Source of the DNA: Metallyticus violacea
Taxonomy: Eukaryota; Arthropoda; Insecta; Mantodea; Metallyticidae
Length of the DNA stretch: 64,000 bases
Direction: 5' to 3'
Assembly (NCBI GenBank): GCA_030762175.1
Contig: CM060833.1
Span: 4,926,001 to 4,990,000 of the forward strand
The notes under the pieces were generated by a model that searched no databases, was not told the DNA's origin, and saw only the letters and a program-made list of their open reading frames with translations. This document shows, piece after piece, positions 9,999 to 19,835 of this stretch. The number at the start of each line of letters is the position of its first letter. The first letter of the stretch is position 1. The position numbers and the translations under genes were made by a program.

Positions 9999-10824
9999 CG
10001 AGAATAGGTCCATAAGTTTCCGGCCTAACCATTTTCTATGTATGATAAAGACAAAAACTATATTTCACTTTAAAATACAGTTATATTGCAATACACTTCT
10101 CACACCTTTGAATTAACATTTCAATCCCCAAATAGTCAGAAGTCTTGTCTGCAAAATGGGCATAAACAGCATCCATCACTTTTTCGTCAAACTTAAATTT
10201 CCTTCCTCGAAGATACTTCTTCAGTTTTGAGAACATGAAATAGTCACTGCGAGATAGGCCAGGGCTGTAGGGTGGATGGCCGTTCTACTTGAAGCCACAT
10301 TTCTTCACAGCTTCCTTTGCAACAAGAGCTGTGTGCATAGGCGCGTTGAAGGCGCACACCACCACTCAGCTTTCCTCGCCTTTTCTCTTTGATGGAAGCA
10401 CGTAGTCTGTGCAGTAGGCCAGCATAGTACTCCCCATTTACTGTGGTGTTCCTCCCCTTGAAGTTAATGAAGAGCATTCCTTCACAGTGCCAAAAGATTG
10501 TGACCATGATCTTCTTGGTTGACTGAGTGACCTTGACCTTTAGAGGCGGTGCTTCGCCAGGTTTACGCCACTCCATTGATTCTCTTTTGGACAAGGGACA
10601 CAGTTTCATCTCCTGTAACAACGGTTTGCAGAACTTCTCTCTCGTTGTCACGGCAGAGCTCCAAAAATGCCTGACAACAGATGACTCATTGCTGCTTTTG
10701 GACTGAGGAAAGAAGTCTAGGCACCCATCTTGCACTAACCTTATTCATGTTTAAATGTTCATGAATAATTCTAAGGACTGTCGTTTTGGAAAGGCCCAAC
10801 CTTGTTGCTATTCTGTAACTTTGC
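9999..10824 (-). mobile_element. mariner-A copy 2, 5' truncated
   Basis: The 3' terminal repeat is present: TA at 9997-9998, then CGAGAATAGGTCCATAAG and TTTCCGGCC. The copy runs through the C-terminal coding part and catalytic region and stops near 10824 inside the second HTH, so the N-terminal DNA-binding part and 5' terminal repeat are missing. With no 5' end it could not be mobilised. Confidence 0.9.
10170..10735 (-). pseudogene. mariner-A transposase, C-terminal part (disrupted)
   Basis: Mariner DD34D transposase, nuclear, would cut and join DNA at the element ends. Readable from about 10735 down: RLLSSVQKQ-like, then CPLSKRESMEWRKPGEAPP (10540-10600), TIFWHCEGMLFINFK (10450-10510), NTTVNGEYYAGLLHRLRAS (10395-10455) and KEKRRGKLSGGVR (10360-10395). 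The second catalytic Asp block (HDNAP) is damaged by a shift at about 10345. The third-Asp region ends in YFMFSKLKK near 10230. Sequence around the first Asp (GDET) has lost bases. One 163-codon frame survives (10244-10735), but the product lacks two catalytic blocks and the DNA-binding domain. Confidence 0.85.
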
Positions 10825-11711
10825 CCCCGACATCTAATTCGCTACTTTCTCAATGTAATCATTATTTGGTAATCAGAGTCAGCCAAGCTGTCTTACATTA
10901 CTGTGATCCGACGAGAAACGCCCTGGTATGCACCTGTTGGTTTAATAAACAACGTCGACTATCAGTAAACAGATTTCTTACTTATCACATCTTTAAACTT
11001 CCCTCACTCAACCCGGCACAACCAAGTCCCGAAAAACAGCAACATCCATGAGCACGATCTGAGGAGGAATTGGGTGGCGAGCTTTGCGGCAAGTAATTAA
11101 ATCTTAATCAGCAATTCCTCCACCATCGAAAACACTTCCCAAAACCAACCCATCCCGTACGATGGAACGTGCCAACGACAGCTAAGGTTGTTTTGTTATG
11201 TGATACGTCTCTCTCATTGTACTGTCCTTTCACGTAAAGCAAATTCCTTTCTGACGTCCAGAAGTATCTCTCCACAATAAATAATTCTGTCGTGAGAAGC
11301 ATAATTGCAGAAATCAACACAACACGAAAAATTCACAATAAAAACTTTATTCCTATGGAAAATTGGACAGAAATGATCGCTAATATGAGTGTCGTTTGTT
11401 TTGCGCATACAATACCTGAGCCCAATAAAATTAATTACCTATTTGTCTCTTTGGTTTAGAAACAAACATTTTAATGAAATACAAATTTGATAAAATAAGT
11501 TTTTAATCAAGCAGAAAAGCAATTTAAAATTGAACGCTTTCTGGGAACATTTCGGTTAAAATTGCAAATTTTACAATCATAAATTTATATTTTATACTCA
11601 TTGAAATTTTTTAAAATGGTTTTATCAATTAATGAAATAACATTGTCTAAAATTTAGAAAATGTATAACACCCATTACTTTTATATGGAAAATTTAAAAG
11701 TTTTATCAAAT
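10825..11711. other. gene-less stretch, nothing recognised
   Basis: No coding, SINE or transposon signal recognised. Short overlapping frames at 11108-11408 on the minus strand have no motif. Confidence 0.45.
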
Positions 11712-11900
11712 ACGAGGGATGTTCGAAAATTATTTACAATATTAGTTTTTTCAACATTATTTTTAAAGCAACATGGTTTAAAACACGTGGTCTCTCATTC
11801 AATATATACTGTCTTCTTCCCAGTTACTTGCTTGGGAGTACTACGCCAATATTCCTGGACAACTAACTGAATTTCTTCATTGTGGATATTTTTGCAAAAA
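11712..11900 (-). mobile_element. mariner 3'-terminal scrap
   Basis: TACGAGGGATGTTCGAAAAT at 11712-11731 looks like TA plus a mariner terminal repeat. Reading minus from about 11885, NEEIQLVVQEYWRSTPKQ resembles the C-terminal tail of mariner transposases (consensus EEVQ.VV.EWLRSQPK.F). Only the last ~60 codons and the 3' end remain. Confidence 0.5.
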
Positions 11901-12664
11901 GCCTATCGTTTGTTCGACAATAACGTAACTAAGCGGTTGGTAACAATGAGCCTTAAATTATCAAAATACCGATGAGTGCAAGTTTAAACCTGTATAGTGA
12001 CTGTCGTACAGACTGTTGAGTTATGTCCTGTGTCAATATCTGGTGAATATTTCTAAAGAAAACTTTACATTCCACATTTTCACACGCTACAAGCAGGTGA
12101 AAGAGCGAGGACTTGGTAGCCGTTCATGGTGATCAAGTGTGTTCATTTGATATCATTGCAAGATAAATTGGATCATTTGAAGAAGGAAGAGAGATTTTGA
12201 AAGACAACCCTCGCTCTGTCCGGTCTCGGGAAGCTGTGAACGAGAGAACAATTCAAAGAGTGAGGAACTTGGTGGAGGAAAATTGACATATTACTGTTGA
12301 AATGCTAAGTATCAGTGTTAGCAGCATTGAAAGTATACTCCATAAACATTTAAAGCTGCGAAAAATCTGTGCAAAATGGTTCCACATTCCCTAAACCATG
12401 AAGAGAAGAAGAGGAGAAAGGAATACGCAAGGAAACTGCTGAGCATGTTCTAAACGTTTGACAGAAATATGTATTGATGATGAAAGTCGGTTTTATTTCT
12501 ATACCTCCCCAAATAAAGCTCAGAATGCGTATGGGTAAATGAGAATTACATAAGACCAGTTTGTTCTTCGACAAGATTTTCGTTCTCGGAAATGAATGTT
12601 CACTGTTTTCTTCAACTATGAACCACCATTAGTGGTTGACTGTATGTCAGAAGTAATGACAATG

Positions 12665-12675
12665 AATGGAGAATA
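12665..12675. repeat. 11-bp target-site duplication of SINE-B (left)
   Basis: AATGGAGAATA, repeated exactly at 12965-12975. Confidence 0.9.
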
Positions 12676-12964
12676 CACCGCCACGGGTGGCCGAGGTCGT
12701 TAAGGCATGGACTCGTGAGCGGGAGGTCTGCGGTTCGAATCCCGCCAGGACCGTCCTCCCTGACTGGGGTTTTTTCCAGGTTTTCCTCAGTCTTCATAAC
12801 TGGCAAATGCCGGGGAGGTACCTAAACTTAGGCCTGGAACGCTTCCTTCCTTAAAAAAAATCCTTTCCCTATATCATTTCATTTCACGTATCATCAGTGT
12901 CCACCGCCTGTGGTGCCTCTGTAGTAAAAACGGGCGTTAAACACTACTCAAAAAAAAAAAAAAA
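12676..12964 (+). mobile_element. SINE-B, full-length reference copy
   Basis: The tRNA-like head CCGCCACGGGTGGCCGAGGT, then CGTTAAGG, matches Leu/Ser-type A-boxes (TGGCCGAG...TTAAGG). The B-box is GGTTCGAATCC. The body includes CCTCCCTGACT, TTTTTCCAGGTTTTCCTCAG, GCCGGGGAGGTACC and the ATCATTTCATTTC segment. The 3' end reads ACGGGCGTTAAACACTACTC plus a poly-A tail. Flanked by exact 11-bp duplications inside mariner-H. Non-coding; it needs LINE enzymes supplied in trans. Confidence 0.93.
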
Positions 12965-12975
12965 AATGGAGAATA
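12965..12975. repeat. 11-bp target-site duplication of SINE-B (right)
   Basis: AATGGAGAATA, identical to 12665-12675. Confidence 0.9.
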
Positions 12976-13375
12976 TTATAACACTTTTAATTTGTATCTT
13001 TTATTTGAGGAGCTGAGGCGGCGGCGTCGAAAGACAGGAACTTCAAGGCTGTTGCTTTTGCACGACAATGCGTGTCCTCACAGATCAGCTGCAAATTTGA
13101 GGAAACTGATCGCCAAAGTCCAGCAGCTTGACCATCCACACTACAGTCCTGACATTGAACCATGCGACTTCTGGTTGTTCCTCAAGTGAAATTTTGCATT
13201 GCTGGAAAATCTTTTAAACGAATGCAGGACTTTGCTCAAGCTATAAATTCAGCTCTGTTGACAATATCTCAGTCACAGTACCGTAGTGCTTTTGACAACG
13301 TCTACAACTGTATAGGGCCGTTCCTGTCGATGACTTCCCCTTTCGTCGTTCCTGAGCCTTACGTCTAAGTCATGT

Positions 13376-13990
13376 AAGAATCTCGTAGTACGACTCGCTG
13401 TTGACAGTCGTTCCTTGAGGAAGGCAGTTCATTAGCCGTGTGCTTGAACTGTCCCAAAAACTGCGACCATCCGCTTACCCGCATGTGGAACAGCACGAAC
13501 TTTCTTGTGCCGGGACTCCCTGGATGTTTACAATCAATGGATTGGATGTTCTCTGATGTGTGAAAGTAATGCTGTCATTCGTCAATAGTCACCAGCGGTT
13601 CTTCAACATTAATTTACAGTAACTGACGACAGACTCAACCCTTTTGTGCCTGTGGCAAGCCTCGAGCAGCCAACGCTTTTCATATTCAAAGCGAGGTTTT
13701 GCGTCTATCAGCCATAATTAATTCAGACACAACCTCAATATTCCTGAGAGACCGCGATGTTGATTGATGACCTGTAGTCAAATTATTGTTGGCAAACCCA
13801 TTGGCCCAGTTGTAAACGGTCTCATTGACGAAATACCACAGTTAAAAGTATATGAATAACTGCAGTTTTGACGTCTTTGTTTCACAAAAACCACGCAGTG
13901 CTATCCAGTGTCTTCATGTCGTACTACTATCAATAGAGCGCCTTAGGCAGTATATGTAAACCATTTCCGAACGTACCAGGTAGAATAGTT
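13376..13990 (-). mobile_element. mariner-J relic, N-terminal and middle part
   Basis: Minus strand. A block FWDSSSTRLMNCLPQGTTVN then SESYYEIL (13385-13470) matches the mariner VFWD...LLDFLPxGxTVNSExY segment that follows the first Asp. Upstream coding (13480-13800) is badly shifted, with only suggestive pieces (FEYEKRWLLEACHRH). A TA-adjacent GTACGTTCGGAAATGG-like end lies near 13960-13975 (on rc). The catalytic second and third Asp blocks are absent, because the copy is broken where it meets mariner-H. Confidence 0.45.
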
Positions 13991-14686
13991 ATACACATTT
14001 GTGCACAGAAATCTCCTAAGATTTTACATTTCCCCGAGGAAACAAGATCAGAAATAATAACGCTGAAAAATTTCTTTTGAAATACAAAACAGCGGCGATA
14101 ATTGTAACTTGTGCTTGTAAACGGCAGCGAGCGTAATTAAAAGACCACAAAAATACATGGGTGACAAACAAAATAAAAAGCAGACATGTTTTAACACGTG
14201 GAATGCTCCTATATCTTCATTCTTTGTTTATCCAAATCTAAAGTTTATTTTATTCAAGGAGTGGTTCACAATTTCTTTTGCCTCTTTCATCTTGATAATT
14301 TCCATGTTGCCAATATGGGGGGGGGGTATTTTTACGACAGCTATGAGGGTTCAGCATCAAAATGGCTGTGGGGAAACTACCCCTCTGCTAGGGGAAAAAT
14401 GTTCCACCATTCACATTTAAATACGTTTCTGCATGGGTTTTCTATGTTATAATTTCAAATATCCATGACAATTATAAAACTAAAATGACAGTAAAAAGAT
14501 TACACTAAATAACATTCACACTTAAGAATAGTGTGAGGCAAAAGTAATCGATTATTTATAAGAAACCACCGTGCAGTTGGCAGCAGTGTGGTGTTGGAAA
14601 GACATCATGACCAATAACTTCCACACTTAGTTTCGTCATGCTGGTGAATTTCAAATTGTAAATGTGAGGTAAGATTAAATATAATA
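13991..14686. other. gene-less stretch, nothing recognised
   Basis: Contains a 9-10 base G tract near 14318. Two overlapping plus-strand frames (14157-14452) have no recognised motif. Confidence 0.45.
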
Positions 14687-15923
14687 CCGGGTAGGTCAAT
14701 AAGTTTCCGGCCTCGACGATAAGGATTATCGCCTTCACAAAATTCTAGTTTAGTGCCATACCTTATGTGTTAAGTAAAGTTGCCTAAAGAAGGCTATGTG
14801 TAGATGATTGTGACATGTTCAAAATGGAGTTTCGAGCTGTTATTAAGTTCTTCACAAAAGAAGGACTTGCTCCAAATGAAATTAAACAGCGATTCGACAG
14901 TGTATATGGGGAAGCATCCCCCTCATATTGTACCGTAAAAGAACGGGCCAAACTTTTTCGAATGGGTCGAGAAAGCATTGAAGACGAAGAGCGTGCAGGT
15001 CGGTCCTTGGAGGTGCTCACTCCTGAAAACATCGCTCTTGTGGAAGGAGAAATTATGGGAGACCAGCGGCTCAAAAGTTACAGAAATAGCAATAAAGATT
15101 GGACCTTTCTAAAACAAGGATCCTTCGAATTATTCATGAACATTTAAACATGAATAAGGTTAGTGCCTAGACTTCTTTCCTCAGTCCAAAAGCAGCAACG
15201 AGTCATCTGTTGTCAAACATTTTTGGAGCTCTGCCGTGACAGCGGGAGAGAGTTCTGCAAACCATTGTTACAGGAGATGAAACTATGATCCTTTACTATG
15301 ATCCCTTGTCCAAAAGAGAATCAATGGACTGGCGTAAACCTGGCGAAACACCGCCTGTAAAGGCCAAGGTCACTCAGTCAACCAAGAAAATCATACCATC
15401 AATCTTTTGGCACTGTGAAGGAATACTTTCATTGACTTCAAGGAGAGGAACACCACAGTAAATGGGGAGTACTATGCTGGCCTACTGCACAGGCTACGTG
15501 CTTCCATCAAAGAGAAAAGGCGAGGAAAGCTGAGTGGTGGTGTGCGCCTTCTTCACGACAACGCGCCTGTGCACACAGCTCTAATTGCAAAGGAAGCTGT
15601 GAAGAAATGTGGCTTCAAGGGGATGGACCATCCAACCTCTAGCCCAGATCTAGCTCCTAGTGACTATTTCCTCCTCTCAAAACTTACGAAGGACCTTCAA
15701 GGAAGGAAATTTAAGTGTGACGAAGAAGTGATGTATGCTATTTATGCCCATTTTGCAGACAATACTTCTGACTATTTGGGGGGGGGGGAGAATTGAAGTG
15801 TTAATTCAAAGATGTGAGAAGTGCATTACAATAAAAGGTAACTATATTGAAAAGTGAAAGATATTTTTTGTCTTTATCAAACCTAGATAATGGTTAGGCC
15901 GGAAACTTATGGACCTACCCTCA
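14687..15923 (+). mobile_element. mariner-A copy 3, both ends present (reference copy)
   Basis: About 1,237 bp between TA dinucleotides (14685-14686 and 15924-15925). The left terminal repeat CCGGGTAGGTCAATAAG then TTTCCGGCC matches the inverted right end (rc TGAGGGTAGGTCCATAAG then TTTCCGGCC). Size, TA duplication and inverted repeats are those of mariner. It is the only mariner-A copy here with two ends and an undeleted interior, but its transposase is frameshifted, so it would be non-autonomous. Confidence 0.95.
14815..15796 (+). pseudogene. mariner-A transposase, near full length but frameshifted
   Basis: Start MFKMEFRAVIKFFTKEGL at 14815. First HTH: APNEIKQRF and YCTVKERAKLFRMGRESIED. 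Linker EERAGRSLEVLTPENIALVEG; the second HTH is shifted out of frame near 15075. First catalytic block IVTGDETMILYYDPLSKRES at about 15265-15325. WRKPGE-like segment has CGE/ETPP. IFWHCEGI (15400-15425). NTTVNGEYYAGLLHRL (15455-15500). From ATG 15542, MRLLHDNAPVHTALIAKEAV holds the second Asp, and SSPDLAPSDYFLLSKL the third, 34 residues apart (DD34D). The C-terminus reaches a G-run (15779-15789) and stops at 15796. All three Asp codons survive, but at least two frameshifts separate the parts. Confidence 0.93.
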
Positions 15924-15925
15924 TA

Positions 15926-16589
15926 CATCTGGTGTTTTTTTTTCCCTCGCAGTTTTGGGTAAGCTATTGTGCTATGAAATAGCAACTTTTTTATAGCACT
16001 AAGCCAATTTGTTGTAATAACATGTGCTTTGATCATTGCATGAAACAGCCTACAGTACGCATTTGTACATTATATTTAATGTATAATTTGTGCATGCAAT
16101 TAGAAAATTTAACATTTGTTAAGTCACCATTTCTCTTATAATTCTAATTAAGCCCAAAATTTGGTTCAATGGCCTTTTAGTGTGTATGTTTTAAACACAG
16201 TTATGGTTAAAATATGTTTTTATCTTATTAAACCAATTTTTAATTATGTTGCATTTGGAGTTTATATGCAAGGCATACAAGTGAGCTAAAACCTTGTGAG
16301 GAAGATATGCTTGCCATTGTAAAACACAACTGCAGAAGGATTTTTCGAAACGGAATGTTGCTCAGCACGGATTGATAAGCCTGCTAAAATTATGAAGTAA
16401 ATAACGCATTCCTTCAAAAATAAAATGTTATTTCTGAACAAAATTTCTTTTGAGTAATACATTTGTTCTAGCAATATTGCAAATTTTTTATCCCCGCAGA
16501 AAAAAAAAAAAATCCTCCGAACTATGAATGATGATGATGATGATGATGATGATGATATCTCTGCAAAGATAACCTCTTCATTCGACGAA
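15926..16589. other. gene-less AT-rich stretch with (ATG)n
   Basis: Nothing coding recognised. Contains an A-run near 16500 and a GAT trinucleotide tract at 16525-16557. Confidence 0.5.
16525..16557. repeat. (ATG)n microsatellite
   Basis: Uninterrupted ATG/GAT trinucleotide run of about 33 bases. Confidence 0.95.
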
Positions 16590-17830
16590 AATTTCTTCCC
16601 CCTAAACTAATTTTTGAAGTAATTAAAAAGAAAAACGTCAAACGGGGCCAAATCTGGTGAATATAGTAGTTGCGGAACTAACTTGAAGCCCAGCTCGTGC
16701 ACTTTTGCCATGACAACGGTTGTAGGTTTTTTTCTATTGTTGGAGGTGTAGACTGATAGGAGCGAGACACTAAAAACTTCTCCATGATGGTGCGAGCAGA
16801 TTTGACATCCTTGAGCGTAGCATGGCCGTCCCGCTAGCCGATTTGTTTAGCACTTTTATATCTTCGATTTGTAGGAAAGTGTTTCTGTAGCTTGGTTTTG
16901 ACCCTTTGATATCCAAAGTGTTCGCATGCCAGTGCCTTCAATTTTGGCTTTGGTCCTGATGGAGGAGCACATTTTAGCGCGCCAATCTTTATCACTTCTG
17001 CTTCAACCCACATACTATGATGATTATTGCTTAATGAGCGCAAAACTGTCAAGGTCCTTACATATACTAACAATACAATAACATAACAGTTTTATTCTTT
17101 TCGAAATAATCAATCATGATGATACCTTTTGAGTTCAGAAAAAAGCTGTCATCACTTTTCTGGTCGGCAAAACAGTTTTAGATTTTTTCGGAGCACTTTC
17201 ACCTTCGCCAGCCCACTGTTTTGCCCTCGGGGTGTTGTGCTGGATCCAAATTTCGTCTACAGTCACAAAACTATGCTGCAAATTTGCCCAACACTATTTT
17301 GAAATGCCCTTCCTCGAGCGTTTTAGGTGTGGAGTCAACAAATGGGATACCCATCGCGCACTCAGCTTCTCCGCATGCAGAACTTCATGCAGGATTTTAT
17401 GTACCCCTACCATCTCAGCAATTTAAATGCGACGGTCCTCTTTCACGATACTACGAATTTTATTGGCCGTTTCTTCAGAAAAAAACTCAATGGTGCATCC
17501 AGAACGTGCAGCATCCTCAGTGCTGGTACGGCCACGTTTAAATGCATTTAACCAGTAACAAATGTTCTTGAGTGCTGGTGCAAAGTCCCCATGAACTTGC
17601 TTCAGCTGACCGCAGTTCACTTTTTTAATACTAAAAACGTTTTATTACTGCACCGACACTTAAGATAGCTGTCAACAAATAACTGTGAAGAGAACAGTTA
17701 CAAGAATCACGCTTACCAACAGCAATGCCGCTTAACAAAATTTTAGGCCCTTTTGTTGAACTTTTCTAGACTTATCAATCCGCCCTGTTATATTGTTAAA
17801 TAAATGACAATTCTTTATTGTACAACCCTC
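16590..17830 (-). mobile_element. mariner-G copy 1 with an internal unexplained segment
   Basis: Minus strand. N-terminal blocks at 17420-17620 (HGDFAPALKNICYWLNAFKR, GRTSTEDAARSG, EETANKIRSIVKEDRRI). KSKTVLPTRKVMTAFF and GIIMIDYFEKNKTVM at 17080-17190. The third-Asp block VMAKVHELGFKLVPQLLYSP then DLAPFDVFLF at 16600-16715. The second-Asp block is replaced by about 310 bp (16740-17050) that does not look like transposase. The 5' untranslated part (17640-17760) matches 35.8 kb. A TA-ended terminus with TTGTACAATAAAG lies near 17815-17828. Confidence 0.75.
17423..17620 (-). pseudogene. mariner-G transposase N-terminal fragment
   Basis: A 65-codon open frame on the minus strand beginning MNCGQLKQVHGDFAPALKN and containing CYWLNAFKRGRTSTEDAARS, the mariner linker after the first HTH, then EETANKIRSIVKEDRRI, the start of the second HTH. 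In mariners this domain binds the terminal repeats. The frame ends at a stop at 17423; downstream blocks are out of frame. The same region, shifted, occurs at 36.0 kb. Confidence 0.7.
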
Positions 17831-19010
17831 GCCTACACTCCTTCAATGGCGTATTTATAAGCAAAGAAAGTATCAAGTGCTGCCACAACCACTATACACT
17901 CTAGATTTGACCCCTCTCCTTTTTCTGTTTTTCTCAAAGTAAAGGAAACGCCACATGGCCTTATTTTCTTCAAAAAACGAGAACATAAGGGATGTTTCTA
18001 TAACTAATTACTCTGTTTAACGCAATTAATTTGATAGTTTCGTATTAGTATTTGGAAAGGAACCATACCTATTCCACAGACCACGTTTTAGCTGAATTTG
18101 TGATCACAAAATTTTGAGTTATTCGCTTCTGTTTCGTATTAAAAAGCTCTCTGTCCACACCATGTACATTACAGATTATCAGAACATGTACTGTACTAAA
18201 CAATTCATTACTAATAACAAATAGGCTTAGGCAGAGGGGCAACACAATATACACACCACAGCAAAGCCTCCCGTCTATTGTACACATGAACAAAGCCCTA
18301 AATTTTAGTCCATGCTCTCAACGCCTGTCTGGCAAAGCTCTCTTTTCATTTCCCTTCCGCTGTCAGCCAAAGATTTTTTTTTTTTTCCTTTCCCAAGTGT
18401 TGTTTTTACAGCTGAGTCACAGTTTGCATCTGTTGATATTCCGTAGAGCTGGCCCGGCGGGCGCACGAATCAGCTCAAAGAGGGGAACTTATAATAAAAA
18501 GGCATCTTGACGTTCTTTCGAAGAAAATGAAACCTGGAGGCGAGGATGAGCCCTCGTCAACATGCCTATTGTCCGGACAGAAGACAGTATGCTTCAAAAT
18601 ATGTTCACCCAGCTGGAGAAACGTCTTGTGTGCCCATGACATTCCATTTCTATTGCACAAGAAATAAGAAAACCGACCGAACACGTTTAAAGTAGAAATC
18701 AGAAAGTTTCCGGATACGGAGCTGTTATTAACATTTTTGTACCCATTATTGTCCAACAATTGGCAAAACTTTTTAATGTTCCTCGTAATACAGGCTGTCC
18801 CTAAAGTTGCGAACACTTTTCTTAATTTATTACACAAAAACTGCAAATGATACAGCTTTCATAAATACATGTCATGTTAAAGAGGAACTCAAAATTGCTT
18901 TGTTTTGGATTTTACTGTCAAAATTTTTCTAGTTTCCGCATTCACAGCAGTTGTCGTTTGTAAAGATGGCGATTTCTGGCGAAGAACTTTCTGCGAATTG
19001 TAAAGATACA
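17831..19010. other. gene-less stretch, nothing recognised
   Basis: A 123-codon minus-strand frame (18475-18846) has no recognised motif. Near 18792, CAGGCTGTCCCTAAAGTTGC resembles the outer end of some transposons, but no partner end or coding part is visible. 18290-18530 has a more balanced composition with a polypyrimidine run. Confidence 0.4.
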
Positions 19011-19012
19011 AA

Positions 19013-19119
19013 TGTAGTAGCAGTAGCAGTAGCAGTAGCAGTAGCAGTAGCAGTAGCAGTAGCAGTAGCAGTAGTAGTAGTAGTAGTAGTAGTAGTAATA
19101 GTAGTAGTAGTAGTAGTAA

Positions 19120-19175
<56 letters not shown>

Positions 19176-19186
19176 ATAGTAGTATC
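19013..19186. repeat. compound (CAGTAG)n-(GTA)n microsatellite
   Basis: About 60 bases of alternating GTAGCA followed by about 110 bases of GTA with occasional GTAATA interruptions. Translated as poly-Val/Ala on plus and poly-Thr on minus, which creates spurious frames. Confidence 0.97.
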
Positions 19187-19299
19187 TTTATTGTTATAAA
19201 ATTCTATATACCATATCAAATATATTTTACACATGGGTCGTAGACCGTACATTCTTAAATATGATACACAGTTTTAATGAGGACCAAATAACAAGACAA

Positions 19300-19340
19300 T
19301 ATCATCACCATCATCATCATCATCATCATTATTATTATTA
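19300..19340. repeat. (CAT)n-(TTA)n microsatellite
   Basis: CATCATCAT run passing into TTATTATTA, about 40 bases, only 115 bases after the compound microsatellite. Confidence 0.95.
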
Positions 19341-19466
19341 AATATTTTAAAATCTTTAAAATAAGAATAACTGTATTTACAGATATATGTATTGAAACAT
19401 TTTACATATTTTTTTATAATTATACAGCTATTGCGCTCTAAACAGTATAAATTGCTTCTAGTTTCG

Positions 19467-19696
19467 TCCCGGCCAGGATTGATGGATTTTTCGGGCGTAA
19501 AAATCCTAAGTATGGCTTGCTTCGGAAGGGAAGTAAAGCCGTGGGTCCTGTGTCGTACATTTACAGCACGATAAAGAACCTCAAGCCTGAAAGAGAGGCC
19601 TCTGAGCAAAATTTGTCGGCCGTTTCACGCCCTGAATTGAATGGGACGCTGATGACCTAAGATGTTGAAGAACGTCCGTAAATTAAACAAATCAAA
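19467..19696 (+). mobile_element. SINE-A copy 3, 5'-truncated
   Basis: Starts inside the tRNA head just after the B-box (CCCGGCCAGGATTGATGG) and runs to the tail. Flanked by 16-base duplications: ATTGCTTCTAGTTTCG at 19451-19466 and ATCGCTTCTAGTTTCG at 19697-19712, with one mismatch. Truncation at the 5' end with intact duplications shows incomplete reverse transcription at insertion, not later decay. Confidence 0.93.
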
Positions 19697-19835
19697 ATCG
19701 CTTCTAGTTTCGCGCACTTTGACTAGGAAAATGGGCCCATATTCAACCAATTAGCTTGGTTCGCAAACAGATCCCAGCATGTTAATGAACCTCTAGTTGC
19801 CTTTAAAAAGTTTTCTGGGAACAACGTTTTGCTAG

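Larger units (their letters stand above)
12160..13368 (+). pseudogene. mariner-H transposase (disrupted)
   Basis: N-terminal half in shifting frames: EILKDNPRS-like linker (12190-12220), NERTIQRVRNLVEEN (12240-12285), ITVEMLSISVSSIESILHK (12290-12345, HTH), LKLRKICAKW (12350-12380), DDESRFYFYTSPNKAQN (12475-12530, first-Asp block with DDES for DET). After the SINE: GTSRLLLLHDNACPHRSAAN (13035-13095, second Asp), LDHPHYSPDIEPCDFWLF (13126-13180, third Asp), then FKRMQDFAQAINSALLTIS. I count 33 residues between the second and third Asp, one fewer than the usual 34; this could be a codon loss. Stops and frameshifts throughout. Confidence 0.75.
12040..13375 (+). mobile_element. mariner-H relic interrupted by SINE-B
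   Basis: Plus-strand mariner whose transposase is split by a SINE-B insertion at 12676-12964 with 11-bp duplications. Boundaries are set by recognisable protein blocks; I could not identify terminal repeats confidently. At its right it abuts another mariner relic in the opposite orientation. Confidence 0.75.

Noticed and set aside
12678..12760. Possible tRNA-Leu or tRNA-Ser gene
   Set aside because: It is the head of SINE-B, repeated many times here with the same 3' body.
18792..18811. CAGGCTGTCCCTAAAGTTGC as a transposon end
   Set aside because: Resembles terminal repeats of some DNA transposons, but no inverted partner or coding part is visible nearby. Too weak to call.
18475..18846. 123-codon minus-strand open frame
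   Set aside because: No recognisable domain, no partner features, and composition typical of random AT-rich DNA.
18929..19252. Open frames of poly-Thr (minus) and poly-Val/Ala (plus)
   Set aside because: They are translations of the compound microsatellite at 19013-19186, not proteins.
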